Assembly: GCF_010093185.1 (NCBI RefSeq)
Contig: NZ_PDWL01000005.1
Coordinates: forward strand, 104,985 to 168,984
Reading direction: 5' to 3'
From: Pseudoxanthomonas jiangsuensis
Lineage (GTDB): Bacteria > Pseudomonadota > Gammaproteobacteria > Xanthomonadales > Xanthomonadaceae
DNA: 64,000 nt
Every line of letters begins with the position of its first letter. Within the stretch, counting starts at the first letter, position 1. A program made the translations under genes and the position numbers. Positions 53,986-63,068 of the stretch are shown here, piece by piece. Under the pieces are notes generated by a model. The model searched no databases. It saw only the letters and a program-made list of their open reading frames with translations, and was not told where the DNA came from.

Positions 53986-54440
53986 ACGAAACCGTGCAGC
54001 TGCCCATCGACGTCACCACCATCCAGACGCTGATCCCGCACCGCTACCCGTTCCTGCTGGTCGACCGGGTCGACGAACTGGACATCGAGGGCAAGCGGAT
54101 CGTCTGCCGCAAGAACGTCAGCATCAACGAGCCGTTCTTCCAGGGCCACTTTCCCACCCAGCCGATCATGCCCGGGGTGCTGATCATCGAGGCCCTGGCC
54201 CAGGCCGGCGGCGTGCTGACCCAGCTGTCGCTGGGCCGCGACGCCCAGTCCAAGCTGTTCTACATGGTCAAGGTCGACAACGCCCGCTTCAGCAAGCAGG
54301 TGGTGCCGGGCGACGTGCTCGAGCTGCACGTGACCATCAAGCGGGTGATCCGCAACATGGCCGTGTACTACGGCGAGGCCAAGGTCGACGGCGAGATCGT
54401 CGCCTGCGCCGAGGTGCTGTGCGCCGGCACCCGCGAGTAA
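53982..54440 (+). CDS. fabZ: 3-hydroxyacyl-[acyl-carrier-protein] dehydratase
   Basis: A 152-residue hot-dog fold dehydratase of the fatty acid cycle. [18 protein letters not shown] and [24 protein letters not shown] (split here at [14 protein letters not shown]) contain the catalytic His and the Glu. Length is standard. Its place between lpxD and lpxA couples acyl-chain length control with lipid A synthesis. The frame opens much further upstream inside lpxD but only the ATG at 53982 is meaningful. Confidence 0.97.
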   Translation: MNETVQLPIDVTTIQTLIPHRYPFLLVDRVDELDIEGKRIVCRKNVSINEPFFQGHFPTQPIMPGVLIIEALAQAGGVLTQLSLGRDAQSKLFYMVKVDNARFSKQVVPGDVLELHVTIKRVIRNMAVYYGEAKVDGEIVACAEVLCAGTRE

Positions 54441-54462
54441 GCCCGAACACCGGAGCCCGGCC

Positions 54463-55251
54463 ATGAGCGAGCAAGCCCTGATCCACCCCACCGCCGTGAT
54501 CGATCCGGGCGCGCGCCTGGGCGCGGGCGTGAGCGTCGGCGCCTTCACCGTGATCGGCCCGGACGTGGAGATCGGCGACGGCTGCCGGATCGGCCCGCAC
54601 TGCAGCTTCGCCGGCCCGACCCGGGTCGGCCGCGAAAATCGCTTCGTCGGCCACGTCGCCGTCGGCGGCGAGCCGCAGGACAAGAAGTACGCCGGCGAGC
54701 GCACCGAGCTGGTGATCGGCGATCGCAACCTGTTCCGCGAGTTCGTCACCCTCAACCGCGGCACCGCGGGCGGCGGCGGCATCACCCGGATCGGCGACGA
54801 CAACTGGATGCTGGCCTACACCCACGTGGCCCACGACTGCATCGTCGGCGACCACTGCGTGTTCTCCAACAACACCACCCTGGCCGGTCACGTCATCGTC
54901 GGCGACTGGGTGATCGTCAGCGGCTTCGCCGGCGCCCACCAGTTCTGCCGGATCGGCGACCACGCCTTCCTCGGCATGGGCGCGCTGGTCAACGGTGACG
55001 TGCCGCCGTTCACCATGGTCGGCGGCAACTCGCTCGGCCGCCCGCGCGGGATCAACAGCGAAGGCCTCAAGCGCCGCGGCTTCGATCCCGACCGGATCGC
55101 CGCGATCAAGCGCGCCTACCGCACCCTGTACGTGGCCGGCCTGCCGCTGGCCGAGGCGCGCGAGCAGCTGGCCGCGCAGGCCGAGGGCAGCGAGGACGTG
55201 CGCCAGCTGCTGGACTTCATCGACGGCGGCGAACGGCCGCTGCTGCGCTGA
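54463..55251 (+). CDS. lpxA: UDP-N-acetylglucosamine acyltransferase
   Basis: A 262-residue beta-helix acyltransferase that makes the first lipid A-specific acylation. [20 protein letters not shown] begins the hexapeptide repeats. [20 protein letters not shown] holds the catalytic His region, and [17 protein letters not shown] and [20 protein letters not shown] belong to the C-terminal helical part. It lies 22 bp after fabZ and 25 bp before lpxB. Confidence 0.97.
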   Translation: MSEQALIHPTAVIDPGARLGAGVSVGAFTVIGPDVEIGDGCRIGPHCSFAGPTRVGRENRFVGHVAVGGEPQDKKYAGERTELVIGDRNLFREFVTLNRGTAGGGGITRIGDDNWMLAYTHVAHDCIVGDHCVFSNNTTLAGHVIVGDWVIVSGFAGAHQFCRIGDHAFLGMGALVNGDVPPFTMVGGNSLGRPRGINSEGLKRRGFDPDRIAAIKRAYRTLYVAGLPLAEAREQLAAQAEGSEDVRQLLDFIDGGERPLLR

Positions 55252-55276
55252 GGCGGCGGACCGGGGCCGGCAGGCG

Positions 55277-56497
55277 GTGAACGAACGCATCCGCGGACAC
55301 GAGGCTGCAGACCGCGCCGGCCCGGGCCGTCCGCGGATCGTGCTGGTCGCCGGCGAGGCCTCCGGCGACGCGCTCGGCGCCGGCCTGGTCGAGGCCCTGC
55401 GCGCACGCTTCCCCGGGGCGCTGTTCGCCGGCATCGGCGGCGACGCCATGCGCGCGGCCGGGGTCGAGACCTGGCACGACGCCAGCGAGCTGGCGGTGAT
55501 GGGCCTGGCCGAGGTGCTGCGCCACCTGCCGCGGCTGCTGAAGCTGCGCCGCGAATTCCGCGAGCGCGCCCTGGCCTGGCAGCCGGACGTGGTGGTCGGG
55601 ATCGACGCCCCCGACTTCAACCTGGGCGTGGAGCGCTGGTTCAAGCAGCGCGGGATCGCCACCGTGCACTACGTCAGTCCCTCGGTCTGGGCCTGGCGCG
55701 AGAAGCGCGCCGAGAAGATCGGCGCCAGCGCCGACCGGGTCCTGTGCCTGTTCCCGATGGAGCCGGCGATCTACGCCCGCCACGGCGTGGACGCGCGCTT
55801 CGTCGGCCACCCGATGGCCGACGCCATGCCGCTGCACCCCGACCGCGCCGCCGCCCGTGCCGCCCTCGGCCTGCCACCGAACGCGCCGGTGCTGGCGGTG
55901 CTGCCCGGCAGCCGCCTGGGCGAGATCGAACGCCTGGGCGAGATCTTCTTCGAGGCCGCCTGGAAGGTGTGCGAGGCCTTGCCGGACGCGCACGTGGTGG
56001 TGCCGGCGGCCAACGCCCGCTGCCGCGAACTTTTGCAGGCGCAGCTGTCGCGCTCGGCCCTGCCGGTTTTGCAGTCGCACCTGCTCGACGGCCAGGCCCG
56101 CACCGCGCTGGCCGCCGCCGACGTGGTCCTGCTCGCCTCCGGCACCGCGACCCTGGAGACGATGCTGTCGAAGCGGCCGATGGTGGTCGGCTACCGAGTC
56201 GCGCCGCTGACCTACCGCATCGTCCGTGCCCTGGGCCTGCTCAAGGTCGACCGCTACGCCCTGCCGAACGTGCTGGCCGGCGAGGACCTGGCCCCGGAGC
56301 TGATGCAGGATGACTGCACGCCCGAGGCGCTGGCCGCGGCGGTGCTGCACTGGTTCCGCTCGCCCGGCGCGGTGGACGCGCTGCAGCCGAAGTACCTGCA
56401 GCTGCACGAACAGCTGCGCCGCGACGCCTCGGCCTCCGCAGCCGAGGCCATCGCCACCCTGCCCGGCCTGCTGGCGGCGCTGGAGCGGCGGCCGTGA
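55277..56497 (+). CDS. lpxB: Lipid-A-disaccharide synthase
   Basis: A 406-residue glycosyltransferase (GT19) that condenses UDP-2,3-diacylglucosamine with lipid X. The start is the GTG at 55277 ([13 protein letters not shown]). Family blocks are [84 protein letters not shown] and [20 protein letters not shown] longer frame from 54995 overlaps lpxA and is rejected. It overlaps rnhB by four bases (GTGA). Confidence 0.96.
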   Translation: MNERIRGHEAADRAGPGRPRIVLVAGEASGDALGAGLVEALRARFPGALFAGIGGDAMRAAGVETWHDASELAVMGLAEVLRHLPRLLKLRREFRERALAWQPDVVVGIDAPDFNLGVERWFKQRGIATVHYVSPSVWAWREKRAEKIGASADRVLCLFPMEPAIYARHGVDARFVGHPMADAMPLHPDRAAARAALGLPPNAPVLAVLPGSRLGEIERLGEIFFEAAWKVCEALPDAHVVVPAANARCRELLQAQLSRSALPVLQSHLLDGQARTALAAADVVLLASGTATLETMLSKRPMVVGYRVAPLTYRIVRALGLLKVDRYALPNVLAGEDLAPELMQDDCTPEALAAAVLHWFRSPGAVDALQPKYLQLHEQLRRDASASAAEAIATLPGLLAALERRP

Positions 56498-57135
56498 GCG
56501 CGACCGCGGCGGACCTGTTCCCGATCGAGCGCCGGCGCCTGCGGGTGGCCGGCGTCGACGAGGCCGGCCGCGGCCCGCTGGCCGGGCCGGTGGCGGTGGC
56601 CGCGGTGATCCTGGATCCGAAGCGGCGGATCCGCGGCCTGGACGATTCCAAGAAGCTCACTCCGGCCCAGCGCGAGGCGCTGTACCCGAAGATCGTCCAG
56701 CGCGCGCTGGCCTGGCACATCGAGATGGTGGCGGTGGAGGAGATCGACCGCCTGAACATCCTGCACGCGACACTGGAAGGCATGCGCCGCTGCGTGCTGG
56801 CGCTGGGTTCGCAGGTGGAACTGGTGCGGATCGACGGCAACGCTTTGCCGAAGGCGCTGCCGTGCATGGCCGAGGCGCTGGTCGGCGGCGATGCGCTGGA
56901 GCCGGCGATCATGGCGGCCTCGATCCTGGCCAAGGTCGCCCGCGACCGGCTGATGTGCGAGCTGCACGCCGCGCACCCGCACTACGGGTTCGACGCGCAC
57001 AAGGGCTACCCGACCCCGGCCCACCTGGCCGCGCTGGCGCTGCACGGGCCTTGCCTGCACCACCGGCGCAGCTTCGCCCCGGTGCGGGAGGCGGAAGCGC
57101 GGACGCGGGAGCGGGAGCCGGCGCTCGAGGCCTGA
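56494..57135 (+). CDS. rnhB: Ribonuclease HII
   Basis: A 213-residue enzyme that removes ribonucleotides from DNA:RNA hybrids. The catalytic Asp-Glu are in [52 protein letters not shown] and [13 protein letters not shown] (with catalytic Asp), and [16 protein letters not shown] follow. It starts at GTG within the lpxB stop. The terminal [11 protein letters not shown] tail is extra. In many relatives dnaE comes next, but here a repeat region and spoT on the other strand follow. Confidence 0.96.
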   Translation: MSATAADLFPIERRRLRVAGVDEAGRGPLAGPVAVAAVILDPKRRIRGLDDSKKLTPAQREALYPKIVQRALAWHIEMVAVEEIDRLNILHATLEGMRRCVLALGSQVELVRIDGNALPKALPCMAEALVGGDALEPAIMAASILAKVARDRLMCELHAAHPHYGFDAHKGYPTPAHLAALALHGPCLHHRRSFAPVREAEARTREREPALEA

Positions 57136-57207
57136 GGCTTTCGGGCTGACGGAGCGAAAGGCGCTGCCGGATGGATGGCGTGAATGCGCTGGCTTCGGGC
57201 GGGGCCG

Positions 57208-57313
57208 CCGTGCCTTGGGTCTGCGGTGCACCGCTCGGGCGGGCATCCTGCCCGCAACTCGCGGCCGTGGCACGTCCCTGTGCCACTTGCCCCGCAGACC
57301 CAAGACACGACGG
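57208..57313. repeat. Branched palindrome in the rnhB-spoT intergenic region
   Basis: The 340-bp gap between rnhB and spoT contains no gene. Arms at 57208-57226 and 57292-57313 share CCGTG-CTTGGGTCTGCGG in inverted order, and between them are two nested hairpins: GCGGGCA-TCC-TGCCCGC (57239-57255) and GTGGCAC-GTCCCT-GTGCCAC (57267-57286). Together they would fold as a stem with two side hairpins. I do not recognise the family. Confidence 0.7.
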
Positions 57314-57386
57314 CCTCCGCGAACTTTGGAGTCCACCGCTTCTGGTGCTTCTGCTCTTCAGGCTTCTGCTGCGCCTTTCCCCGCTG

Positions 57387-57415
57387 CCGTCGTCCCGGCG
57401 AACGCCAGGACCCAG
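57387..57415. repeat. Solo arm of the 29-nt palindromic repeat
   Basis: CCGTCGTCCCGGCGAACGCC..., identical to the left arm at 19029-19057 except for one G-to-A change. It is followed by a degenerate copy of that element's core (TTTTTGCTCCCCTTGC) but no right arm. Confidence 0.85.
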
Positions 57416-57475
57416 CGTTTTTGCTCCCCTTGCGGGAGGGGTAAAGCGAAGCGGAGAAGCCGCGCAGGCCCCCCG

Positions 57476-59647
57476 CTACTGCCGACGCACGCCCTGCACC
57501 ACGTTGAGGCGGCGAAGGCGGCGGATCACCTCGGCCAGGTGGGTGCGGTCGCGGACCTGGATCGCGAAGCGCAGCTGGGCCGCGTTCACGTCGCGGTCCA
57601 GGTAGTCCACCCGCTCGATGTTGGAATGGCTCTGCGCCACCGCCGCGGCCAGCTGCGCCAGCACCCCGGTGTGGTTTTCCACGTCCACGATCAGCGAGGT
57701 GTCGTAGTCGCCGGTGACATTGGGGTCCCAGTCGATCGGCACCCAGCGCTCCGGCGACTTGCGGAACTCGGCCAGGTTCGGGCAGTCCAGCCGGTGCACC
57801 ACCACCCCCTTGCCGGCGGTGTGGTAGCCCATGATCTCGTCGCCCGGGATCGGCTGGCAGCAGTTGGCGAAGCTGACCACCCCGCCCTCGGTGCCGTTGA
57901 TCAGGATCTTTTCCTGCGAATGCTTGGAATGCCCGCCGCCGCGCAGCTCCGCGTATGCCATCAGCGCCTGCGCCGCCTGGCTGGGCATCCAGTTGCCCAG
58001 CGCCACCTCGGCCAGGAACGCCTCCAGCCGCGGGAAGCGGTGCTCGACCAGGAACGACTCCAGGCGCTTGGCCGGCAGGCGTTCCAGCGAACTGTCCATC
58101 GCCTCCAGCGCGCGGTCGAGCATGCGGTGGCCCAGCTGCACCGCGTCCTCGTGCTCGAGCTGCTTGAGCTGGTGGCGGATCGCCGTGCGCGCCTTGCTGG
58201 TGACCACGAACTCCAGCCACTGCGGCTTGGGCGCGGCCGAACGCGCGGTGATGACCTCCACCGTCTGCCCGCTGGAGAGCTTGGTCTTCAGCGGCACAAG
58301 GCGCCGGTCCACGCGCGCGGCCACCGCCTGGTTGCCGACGTCGGTGTGCACCGCGTAGGCGAAGTCCAGCGCGGTGGAGTTGCGCGGCAGGGCCAGGATC
58401 CGGCCCTTGGGCGTGAACAGGTAGACCTCGTCCGGGAACAGGTCGACCTTGACGTTCTCCAGGAACTCCAGCGACGAGCCGGCCGCGCGCTGCGAGTCGA
58501 TCAGGTCCACGATCCAGGCGTGGGCCCGGCTCTGGGCGCTGTTGGGGCTGTCGCCGCCGTGCTTGTAGGTCCAGTGCGCGGCGATCCCGCGCTCGGCGAT
58601 CAGGTCCATCTCCTCGGTCCGGATCTGGACCTCGATCGGCGAGCCGTAGGGACCGAACAGCACCGTGTGCAGGGACTGGTAGCCGTTGGCCTTGGGGATC
58701 GCGATGAAGTCGCGGAAGCGCCCGTCCAGCGGCTTGAACGCCGCATGCACCGCGCCCAGGGCGTGGTAGCAGCCGGGCACGCTGCGCACCACCAGGCGGA
58801 AGCCGAACACGTCCATCACCTGGTCGAAGCTCTTGCCCTCGCCCTGCATCTTGTTGTAGATGCTCCACGGGGTCTTGATCCGGCTGACCAGGCGGTGCTC
58901 GAGCCCTTCGCGGGCCAGGCCCTGCGACAGCTGCACCTCGACCTGGGCCATCGACTCGCGACGCACCACCGGCTGGCTGCGGATGTGCTTCTCGATGATC
59001 GCGTGGCGCCACGGGTGCAGGGCGCGGAAACCGAGGTTCTGCAGCTCGGACTTGACCAGGCTCATGCCCAGGCGCTGGGCGATCGGCGCGTAGATCTCCA
59101 GGGTCTCGCGGGCGATGCGCTCGCGCGCCTCGCGGCTCTGCGCGCCCAGGGTGCGCATGTTGTGCAGGCGGTCGGCCAGCTTGATCATGATCACGCGCAG
59201 GTCGCGCGACATCGCCAGCAGCATCTTGCGGAAGCTCTCGGCCGCCGCCTCCTGGCGATCGCGGAACTTGAGCTTGTCCAGCTTGGTGACGCCGTCGACC
59301 AGCTCGGCCACGTCCTCGCCGAACTGGGCCGCCAGCTGCTCGCGGGTGAGCGGGGTGTCCTCGATGGTGTCGTGCAGGATCGCCGCGATCAGCGTCTCCA
59401 CGTCCAGGCCGAGGTCGGCCAGGACCCCGGCCACCGCCACCGGATGGGTGATGTAGGGCTCGCCGGACTTGCGGGTCTGGCCGGCGTGGGCCTCGGCGCC
59501 CACCCGCCAGGCCTCGCGCAGCAGGGGCAGCTGCTCGCGCGGCAGGTAGGCGGCGGCGCGCTCCAGCTCGAGGACATAGTCGGGGACCGGCTCGCCGGTG
59601 GACGGCGGCACGCTTGCGACTGCCTGGGCTGAATGGCCTGGGTTCAT
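57476..59647 (-). CDS. spoT: Bifunctional (p)ppGpp hydrolase/synthetase, SpoT type
   Basis: A 723-residue stringent-response enzyme. The hydrolase domain has an intact AAILHDTIEDTPLTREQL metal site. The synthetase domain has GRFRDFIAIPKANGYQSLHT, where R-x-(K/R)-D is the bifunctional signature as opposed to RelA's E-x-D-D. A TGS domain (VYLFTPKGRILALPRNSTAL), a zinc-finger-like CCQPIPGD stretch and a C-terminal ACT domain (VDVENHTGVLAQLAAAVAQS) complete it. The middle residue is Arg where K is usual. It lies directly downstream of relA on the same strand. Confidence 0.95.
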   Translation of the reverse strand: MNPGHSAQAVASVPPSTGEPVPDYVLELERAAAYLPREQLPLLREAWRVGAEAHAGQTRKSGEPYITHPVAVAGVLADLGLDVETLIAAILHDTIEDTPLTREQLAAQFGEDVAELVDGVTKLDKLKFRDRQEAAAESFRKMLLAMSRDLRVIMIKLADRLHNMRTLGAQSREARERIARETLEIYAPIAQRLGMSLVKSELQNLGFRALHPWRHAIIEKHIRSQPVVRRESMAQVEVQLSQGLAREGLEHRLVSRIKTPWSIYNKMQGEGKSFDQVMDVFGFRLVVRSVPGCYHALGAVHAAFKPLDGRFRDFIAIPKANGYQSLHTVLFGPYGSPIEVQIRTEEMDLIAERGIAAHWTYKHGGDSPNSAQSRAHAWIVDLIDSQRAAGSSLEFLENVKVDLFPDEVYLFTPKGRILALPRNSTALDFAYAVHTDVGNQAVAARVDRRLVPLKTKLSSGQTVEVITARSAAPKPQWLEFVVTSKARTAIRHQLKQLEHEDAVQLGHRMLDRALEAMDSSLERLPAKRLESFLVEHRFPRLEAFLAEVALGNWMPSQAAQALMAYAELRGGGHSKHSQEKILINGTEGGVVSFANCCQPIPGDEIMGYHTAGKGVVVHRLDCPNLAEFRKSPERWVPIDWDPNVTGDYDTSLIVDVENHTGVLAQLAAAVAQSHSNIERVDYLDRDVNAAQLRFAIQVRDRTHLAEVIRRLRRLNVVQGVRRQ

Positions 59648-59752
59648 GGCGGAAGACTATGCCAGCGGGCCTGTGGCGGCAAACATTCCAGGCCGCGATT
59701 CAGCCCGGCCATGGGGCCGATCGGGATGCGGCGCCATGCCCGAAACCAGGTC

Positions 59753-61948
59753 TCAGCCCAGCCTTTGCGCCCGCTCCACGCCGGGCAGGGCGTCGAGCTT
59801 GCCCAGCAGGGTCGACAGCTGGCCGTAGTCGGACACCCGCAGGCGCATGCGCAGGTGCAGGCGGCCGTCGTTGCGCAGGTCGCTGCGGATGTCGGCCACG
59901 TGCGCGTCCTCTTGGGCGATCAGGGTGGTCACGTCCTTGAGCAGCCACTTGCGGTCGATGCCGCTGACCGCCACGTCCACCTCGTAGCCGCCGCCGGCCG
60001 CGCCCCACTCCACCGGCAGTACCCTCTGCGGCTGGGCCGCGGCCAGGCGGGCGAAGGAGGCGCAGTCGGCGCGATGCACGGTGACCCCACGGATGCGGGT
60101 GAGGTAGCCGGCGATCGGCTCGCCCGGCACCGGCTGGCAGCACTTGGCCAGCTGCACCAGCAGGTTGCCCACGCCCTGGACGGTGAAGCCGGCCGTGGCC
60201 TTCTTCCCGGTCCTGCGCGGCGCCGGGCGTGCCGGCACGGGCGCGGCGGCGGCCGGCTCGGCGGCGCGTTCGAGTTCATGCAGGGCGCGGCCGACCTGGT
60301 GCGGGCCGACGTCGCCCAGGGCGACCTGGATGTACAGGTCGTCCACGGTCTCGGCGTGGAACTTCCGGGCCACCGGCGCCAGGTCGGCCTGGTGCAGGCC
60401 CAGGCGCTTGAGCTCGCGCTCCAGCATCTCGCGCCCGGCGGCGACATTGCGCGAGCGGTCCAGCTTGTGGAACCAGGCCCGGACCTTGTCGCGCGAGCGG
60501 CCGCTGGCCAGGTAGCCGTTGGCCGGCAGCAGCCAGTCGCGCTTGGGGTCGGGCTCCTTGCCGGTCATGATCTCGACCCGGTCGCCGCTGCGCAGGTGGT
60601 AGCCCAGCGGCACGATCCGGCCGTTGACCTTGGCGCCCTTGTAGCGGTGCCCGACCATGGTGTGCACGTGGTAGGCGAAGTCCAGCGGGGTGGCGCCCTG
60701 CGGCAGGTCCACGACCTCGCCCCTGGGCGTGAGCGCGTACACCCGCTCCTCGACCAGCTCGGCGTCCAGCGCCCCGGCCAGGCCCTCGTCGCGGCCTTCG
60801 CCGGCCTGCTCCAGCAGCTGCCGCATCCAGGCGATCTTGCGCTCGAACGCGCGCCCGGCGCCCTTGCCCGCGGCGCTGCCGCCGGTTTCCTTGTAGCGCC
60901 AGTGCGCGGCCACGCCCAGCTCGGCCTGCTCATGCATGTCGCGGGTGCGGATCTGCACTTCCAGGGTGCGCCCTTCCGGGCCGACCACGGCGGTGTGCAA
61001 GGAGGCGTAGCCGTTGGGCTTGGGCCGGGCGATGTAGTCGTCGAACTCGCCCGGCACAGGCACCCACAGCGCGTGGACCACGCCCAGCGCGGCGTAGCAG
61101 GCCGCCACGTCGGCCACCATCACCCGCACCGCGCGCAGGTCGTAGAGCTTGTCCAGCGGCAGGTGCTTTTTCTGCATCTTCCGCCAGATGCTGTAGATGT
61201 GCTTGGAGCGGCCGCTGATCTCGGCCTGCAGCCCCTGCGCAGCCAGGGCCTTGCCCAGCTGCGCCTTGACCGCCTCCACGTAGCGCTCGCGCGCGGCCCG
61301 GGTCTCGTCCAGCTCGCGCGCCAGGTGGCGGTAGGTGTCCGGCTCGAGGAAGCGGAAGGCCAGGTCCTCCAGCTCCCACTTCAGCTGCCAGATGCCCAGG
61401 CGGTTGGCCAGCGGGGCGTGGATGTCGCGGGTGAGCTGGGCCAGGGCGCGGCGCTCGGCCTCGGGCTGGCGGTCGGCCACGCGCATCCGGGCCAGCTGCC
61501 GCGACAGCAGCACCGGCACCACCCGCAGGTCGTGGACGATGGACAGCAGCAGCCGGCGCAGGCCTTCACCATTACGCCCGGCCTCGCGCCCGGCGTGCAG
61601 GGCCCAGACCTGGTCGGCCGCGTCCTGGCCGTCGAGCAGCCCGGCCACCGCCGGCCAGGTGGTCGCGACTTCCCGAGCCGCCACCGCGCGCAGGCCCGGC
61701 AGGTCGAACAGCAGGGCCGCCGCCAGCGCCGGTTCGTCGGCGTCCAGGTGGCCCAGGATCCGCAGGGTGTCGACGATCACCGGCCACGGCGCGCGGGTGG
61801 CGTGGTCGGCGCCCGCGGTGTCCCACGCCGCCTGCAGGCGTTCGCGCAAGGCCGCCGGCAGGGACGCGGCGGCCGGGTCCTGCAGCAGGGCATGCAAACC
61901 ATCGATGGCGGGGCGCGACAAGGCCGATCCGGCGCGTGGGGTTGGCAC
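59753..61948 (-). CDS. relA: (p)ppGpp synthetase I, RelA type
   Basis: About 731 residues from a GTG at 61946-61948. The N-terminal hydrolase-like domain is degenerate: LAAALLFDLPGLRAVAARE stands where HDxxED should be, so hydrolysis is absent. The synthetase domain has GEFDDYIARPKPNGYASLHT with the E-x-D-D signature of monofunctional RelA. TGS (VYALTPRGEVVDLPQGATPL), CCQPVPGEPIAGYL and a C-terminal ACT domain follow. It senses uncharged tRNA on ribosomes and makes (p)ppGpp. The GTG is my best start, as there is no ATG at the family start. The frame extends through the divergent gene. It lies 105 bp upstream of spoT. Confidence 0.93.
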   Translation of the reverse strand: MPTPRAGSALSRPAIDGLHALLQDPAAASLPAALRERLQAAWDTAGADHATRAPWPVIVDTLRILGHLDADEPALAAALLFDLPGLRAVAAREVATTWPAVAGLLDGQDAADQVWALHAGREAGRNGEGLRRLLLSIVHDLRVVPVLLSRQLARMRVADRQPEAERRALAQLTRDIHAPLANRLGIWQLKWELEDLAFRFLEPDTYRHLARELDETRAARERYVEAVKAQLGKALAAQGLQAEISGRSKHIYSIWRKMQKKHLPLDKLYDLRAVRVMVADVAACYAALGVVHALWVPVPGEFDDYIARPKPNGYASLHTAVVGPEGRTLEVQIRTRDMHEQAELGVAAHWRYKETGGSAAGKGAGRAFERKIAWMRQLLEQAGEGRDEGLAGALDAELVEERVYALTPRGEVVDLPQGATPLDFAYHVHTMVGHRYKGAKVNGRIVPLGYHLRSGDRVEIMTGKEPDPKRDWLLPANGYLASGRSRDKVRAWFHKLDRSRNVAAGREMLERELKRLGLHQADLAPVARKFHAETVDDLYIQVALGDVGPHQVGRALHELERAAEPAAAAPVPARPAPRRTGKKATAGFTVQGVGNLLVQLAKCCQPVPGEPIAGYLTRIRGVTVHRADCASFARLAAAQPQRVLPVEWGAAGGGYEVDVAVSGIDRKWLLKDVTTLIAQEDAHVADIRSDLRNDGRLHLRMRLRVSDYGQLSTLLGKLDALPGVERAQRLG

Positions 61949-61981
61949 TACACTAGCGGCCAACGCACCGGAGGAACAAGC

Positions 61982-62569
61982 ATGAAACAGCGCCTGACGT
62001 CCCCATGGTCCCTGTCCGCGCTGGCGCTCGCGCTGGCCCTGGCCGCGCCCGGCGCGTTCGCGCAGGCGGCCGCCGAGGCGACCACGCTGCGCCAGCAGAT
62101 GAGCGCGGAGGAATTCAAGGCCGCCGGCCTGGACAAGCTCACTGCGCAGGAGCTGGCCGCGCTGCAGGCCTGGATCCGCCGCGGCCAGGAAGGCGCGGCC
62201 GTCGCTGCCGCCACCGAGGCCGCGCCGGCCGAGAGCGCCACCGTGCTCAGCGCCGCCGAGATCGAGCGCATCCGCGAGCAGGCGCGCGAGGAAGGCCGGC
62301 AGCAGGTCAAGCAGGAGAACCGCGGCTTCTTCGACTTCGGCACCTCCGAACCGATCGCCAGCACCCTGGTCGGCGAGTTCCGCGGCTTCGCCAAGGGCCG
62401 CCAGTACACCTTGGCCAATGGCCAGGTCTGGGAGCAGGTCGAGGACGCCAGCCTGGCCGGCGTGCGCGCCCAGGCGCCGGCGGTGACGATCAAGCCCGGC
62501 GTGACCAATACCTGGTTCCTGAAGATCGCCGGCTACAACACCGCCGCGAAAGTACGCCGGATCAAGTAG
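61982..62569 (+). CDS. Secreted hypothetical protein
   Basis: A 195-residue protein with a signal peptide (residues 1-28, ending PGAFA). A helical, Ala/Glu-rich middle follows (LDKLTAQELAALQAWIRRGQ and EIERIREQAREEGRQQVKQE). A C-terminal beta-rich domain comes last (IASTLVGEFRGFAKGRQYTL, NGQVWEQVEDASLAGVRAQA, WFLKIAGYNTAAKVRRIK). GGAGGAAC precedes the ATG by seven bases. Similar proteins are common in this group but no function is assigned. It diverges from relA across only 33 bp, so their promoters must overlap the neighbouring genes. Confidence 0.85.
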   Translation: MKQRLTSPWSLSALALALALAAPGAFAQAAAEATTLRQQMSAEEFKAAGLDKLTAQELAALQAWIRRGQEGAAVAAATEAAPAESATVLSAAEIERIREQAREEGRQQVKQENRGFFDFGTSEPIASTLVGEFRGFAKGRQYTLANGQVWEQVEDASLAGVRAQAPAVTIKPGVTNTWFLKIAGYNTAAKVRRIK

Positions 62570-62591
62570 ATCCGACGCCACCGCCCGCCCC

Positions 62592-63068
62592 TCAGCCGGC
62601 AATCCACCACAGGCCGAGCAAGAGTGCATTGACCAGGGCATGCAGGATCACCGACGCCCAGTATCCACAACGGCGGCTCCTGACATTGATGGCTAGGCAC
62701 GCGATGACGAAGAAGGTCGGGATTGCCGTTAACGAAACGAGATTCCAGTTGACCAGGACATGAAACAGGCCGGCAGGCACGGCAATCAGCAAAGGCTTGA
62801 TCCACCACCGCCCCCGAGCCCATCGGTCGGGGATGACGTCTCCCAGACGCAGCACCACCCAGTTTTCGACTATCGGAGACAGGGAGACGGCGATCAGCAT
62901 GTACGCCGGATCCGGCAGCTTGCTCTCGCCCTGAGGGGGGATAGCGCTGGCAATCACCCAGCCCAGAAGAACCGAGAGCGCTGCGACCGGCACGGCCAGA
63001 GCGAAGGCGATGAAGAAGATTCTGGGGCAGGAACTGCCCCAGAATCGTCCAAGCGCTGAATCAGGCAC
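62592..63068 (-). CDS. CPBP-like membrane protein, putative bacteriocin immunity
   Basis: A 158-residue protein with about five helices. I start it at the GTG at 63066-63068, which overlaps the last codons of the peptide gene, so translation is probably coupled. No separate ribosome site is visible. The first helix is RIFFIAFALAVPVAALSVLL. Residue positions resemble the CPBP/Abi glutamic-protease fold: E68 in LSPIVENWVVLRL, H103 in PAGLFHVLVNW and H143/N147 in ILHALVN. Motif 1 has only one Glu with off-register Arg, so proteolytic activity is doubtful. CPBP/Abi proteins are known immunity factors in class II bacteriocin loci. That role is inferred here from position. Confidence 0.65.
   Translation of the reverse strand: MPDSALGRFWGSSCPRIFFIAFALAVPVAALSVLLGWVIASAIPPQGESKLPDPAYMLIAVSLSPIVENWVVLRLGDVIPDRWARGRWWIKPLLIAVPAGLFHVLVNWNLVSLTAIPTFFVIACLAINVRSRRCGYWASVILHALVNALLLGLWWIAG
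63018..63046 (-). promoter_or_regulatory. Perfect 13-bp hairpin at the peptide/membrane protein junction
   Basis: GATTCTGGGGCAG and CTGCCCCAGAATC pair perfectly around a 3-base loop, 14 bp past the peptide stop and inside the start of the next gene. TTCTTC follows on the reverse strand, so it may terminate part of the transcripts (attenuation). Confidence 0.7.

Noticed and set aside
53238..54440. A 400-codon frame that would fuse an LpxD-frame product to FabZ
   Set aside because: Its first 250 codons are the wrong frame of lpxD. Only the FabZ part from 53982 is real, with its start in an ATGA overlap.
62760..63059. A 99-codon forward frame inside the CPBP-like gene
   Set aside because: It is a shadow of the reverse-strand membrane protein, of low-complexity composition and without a ribosome site.
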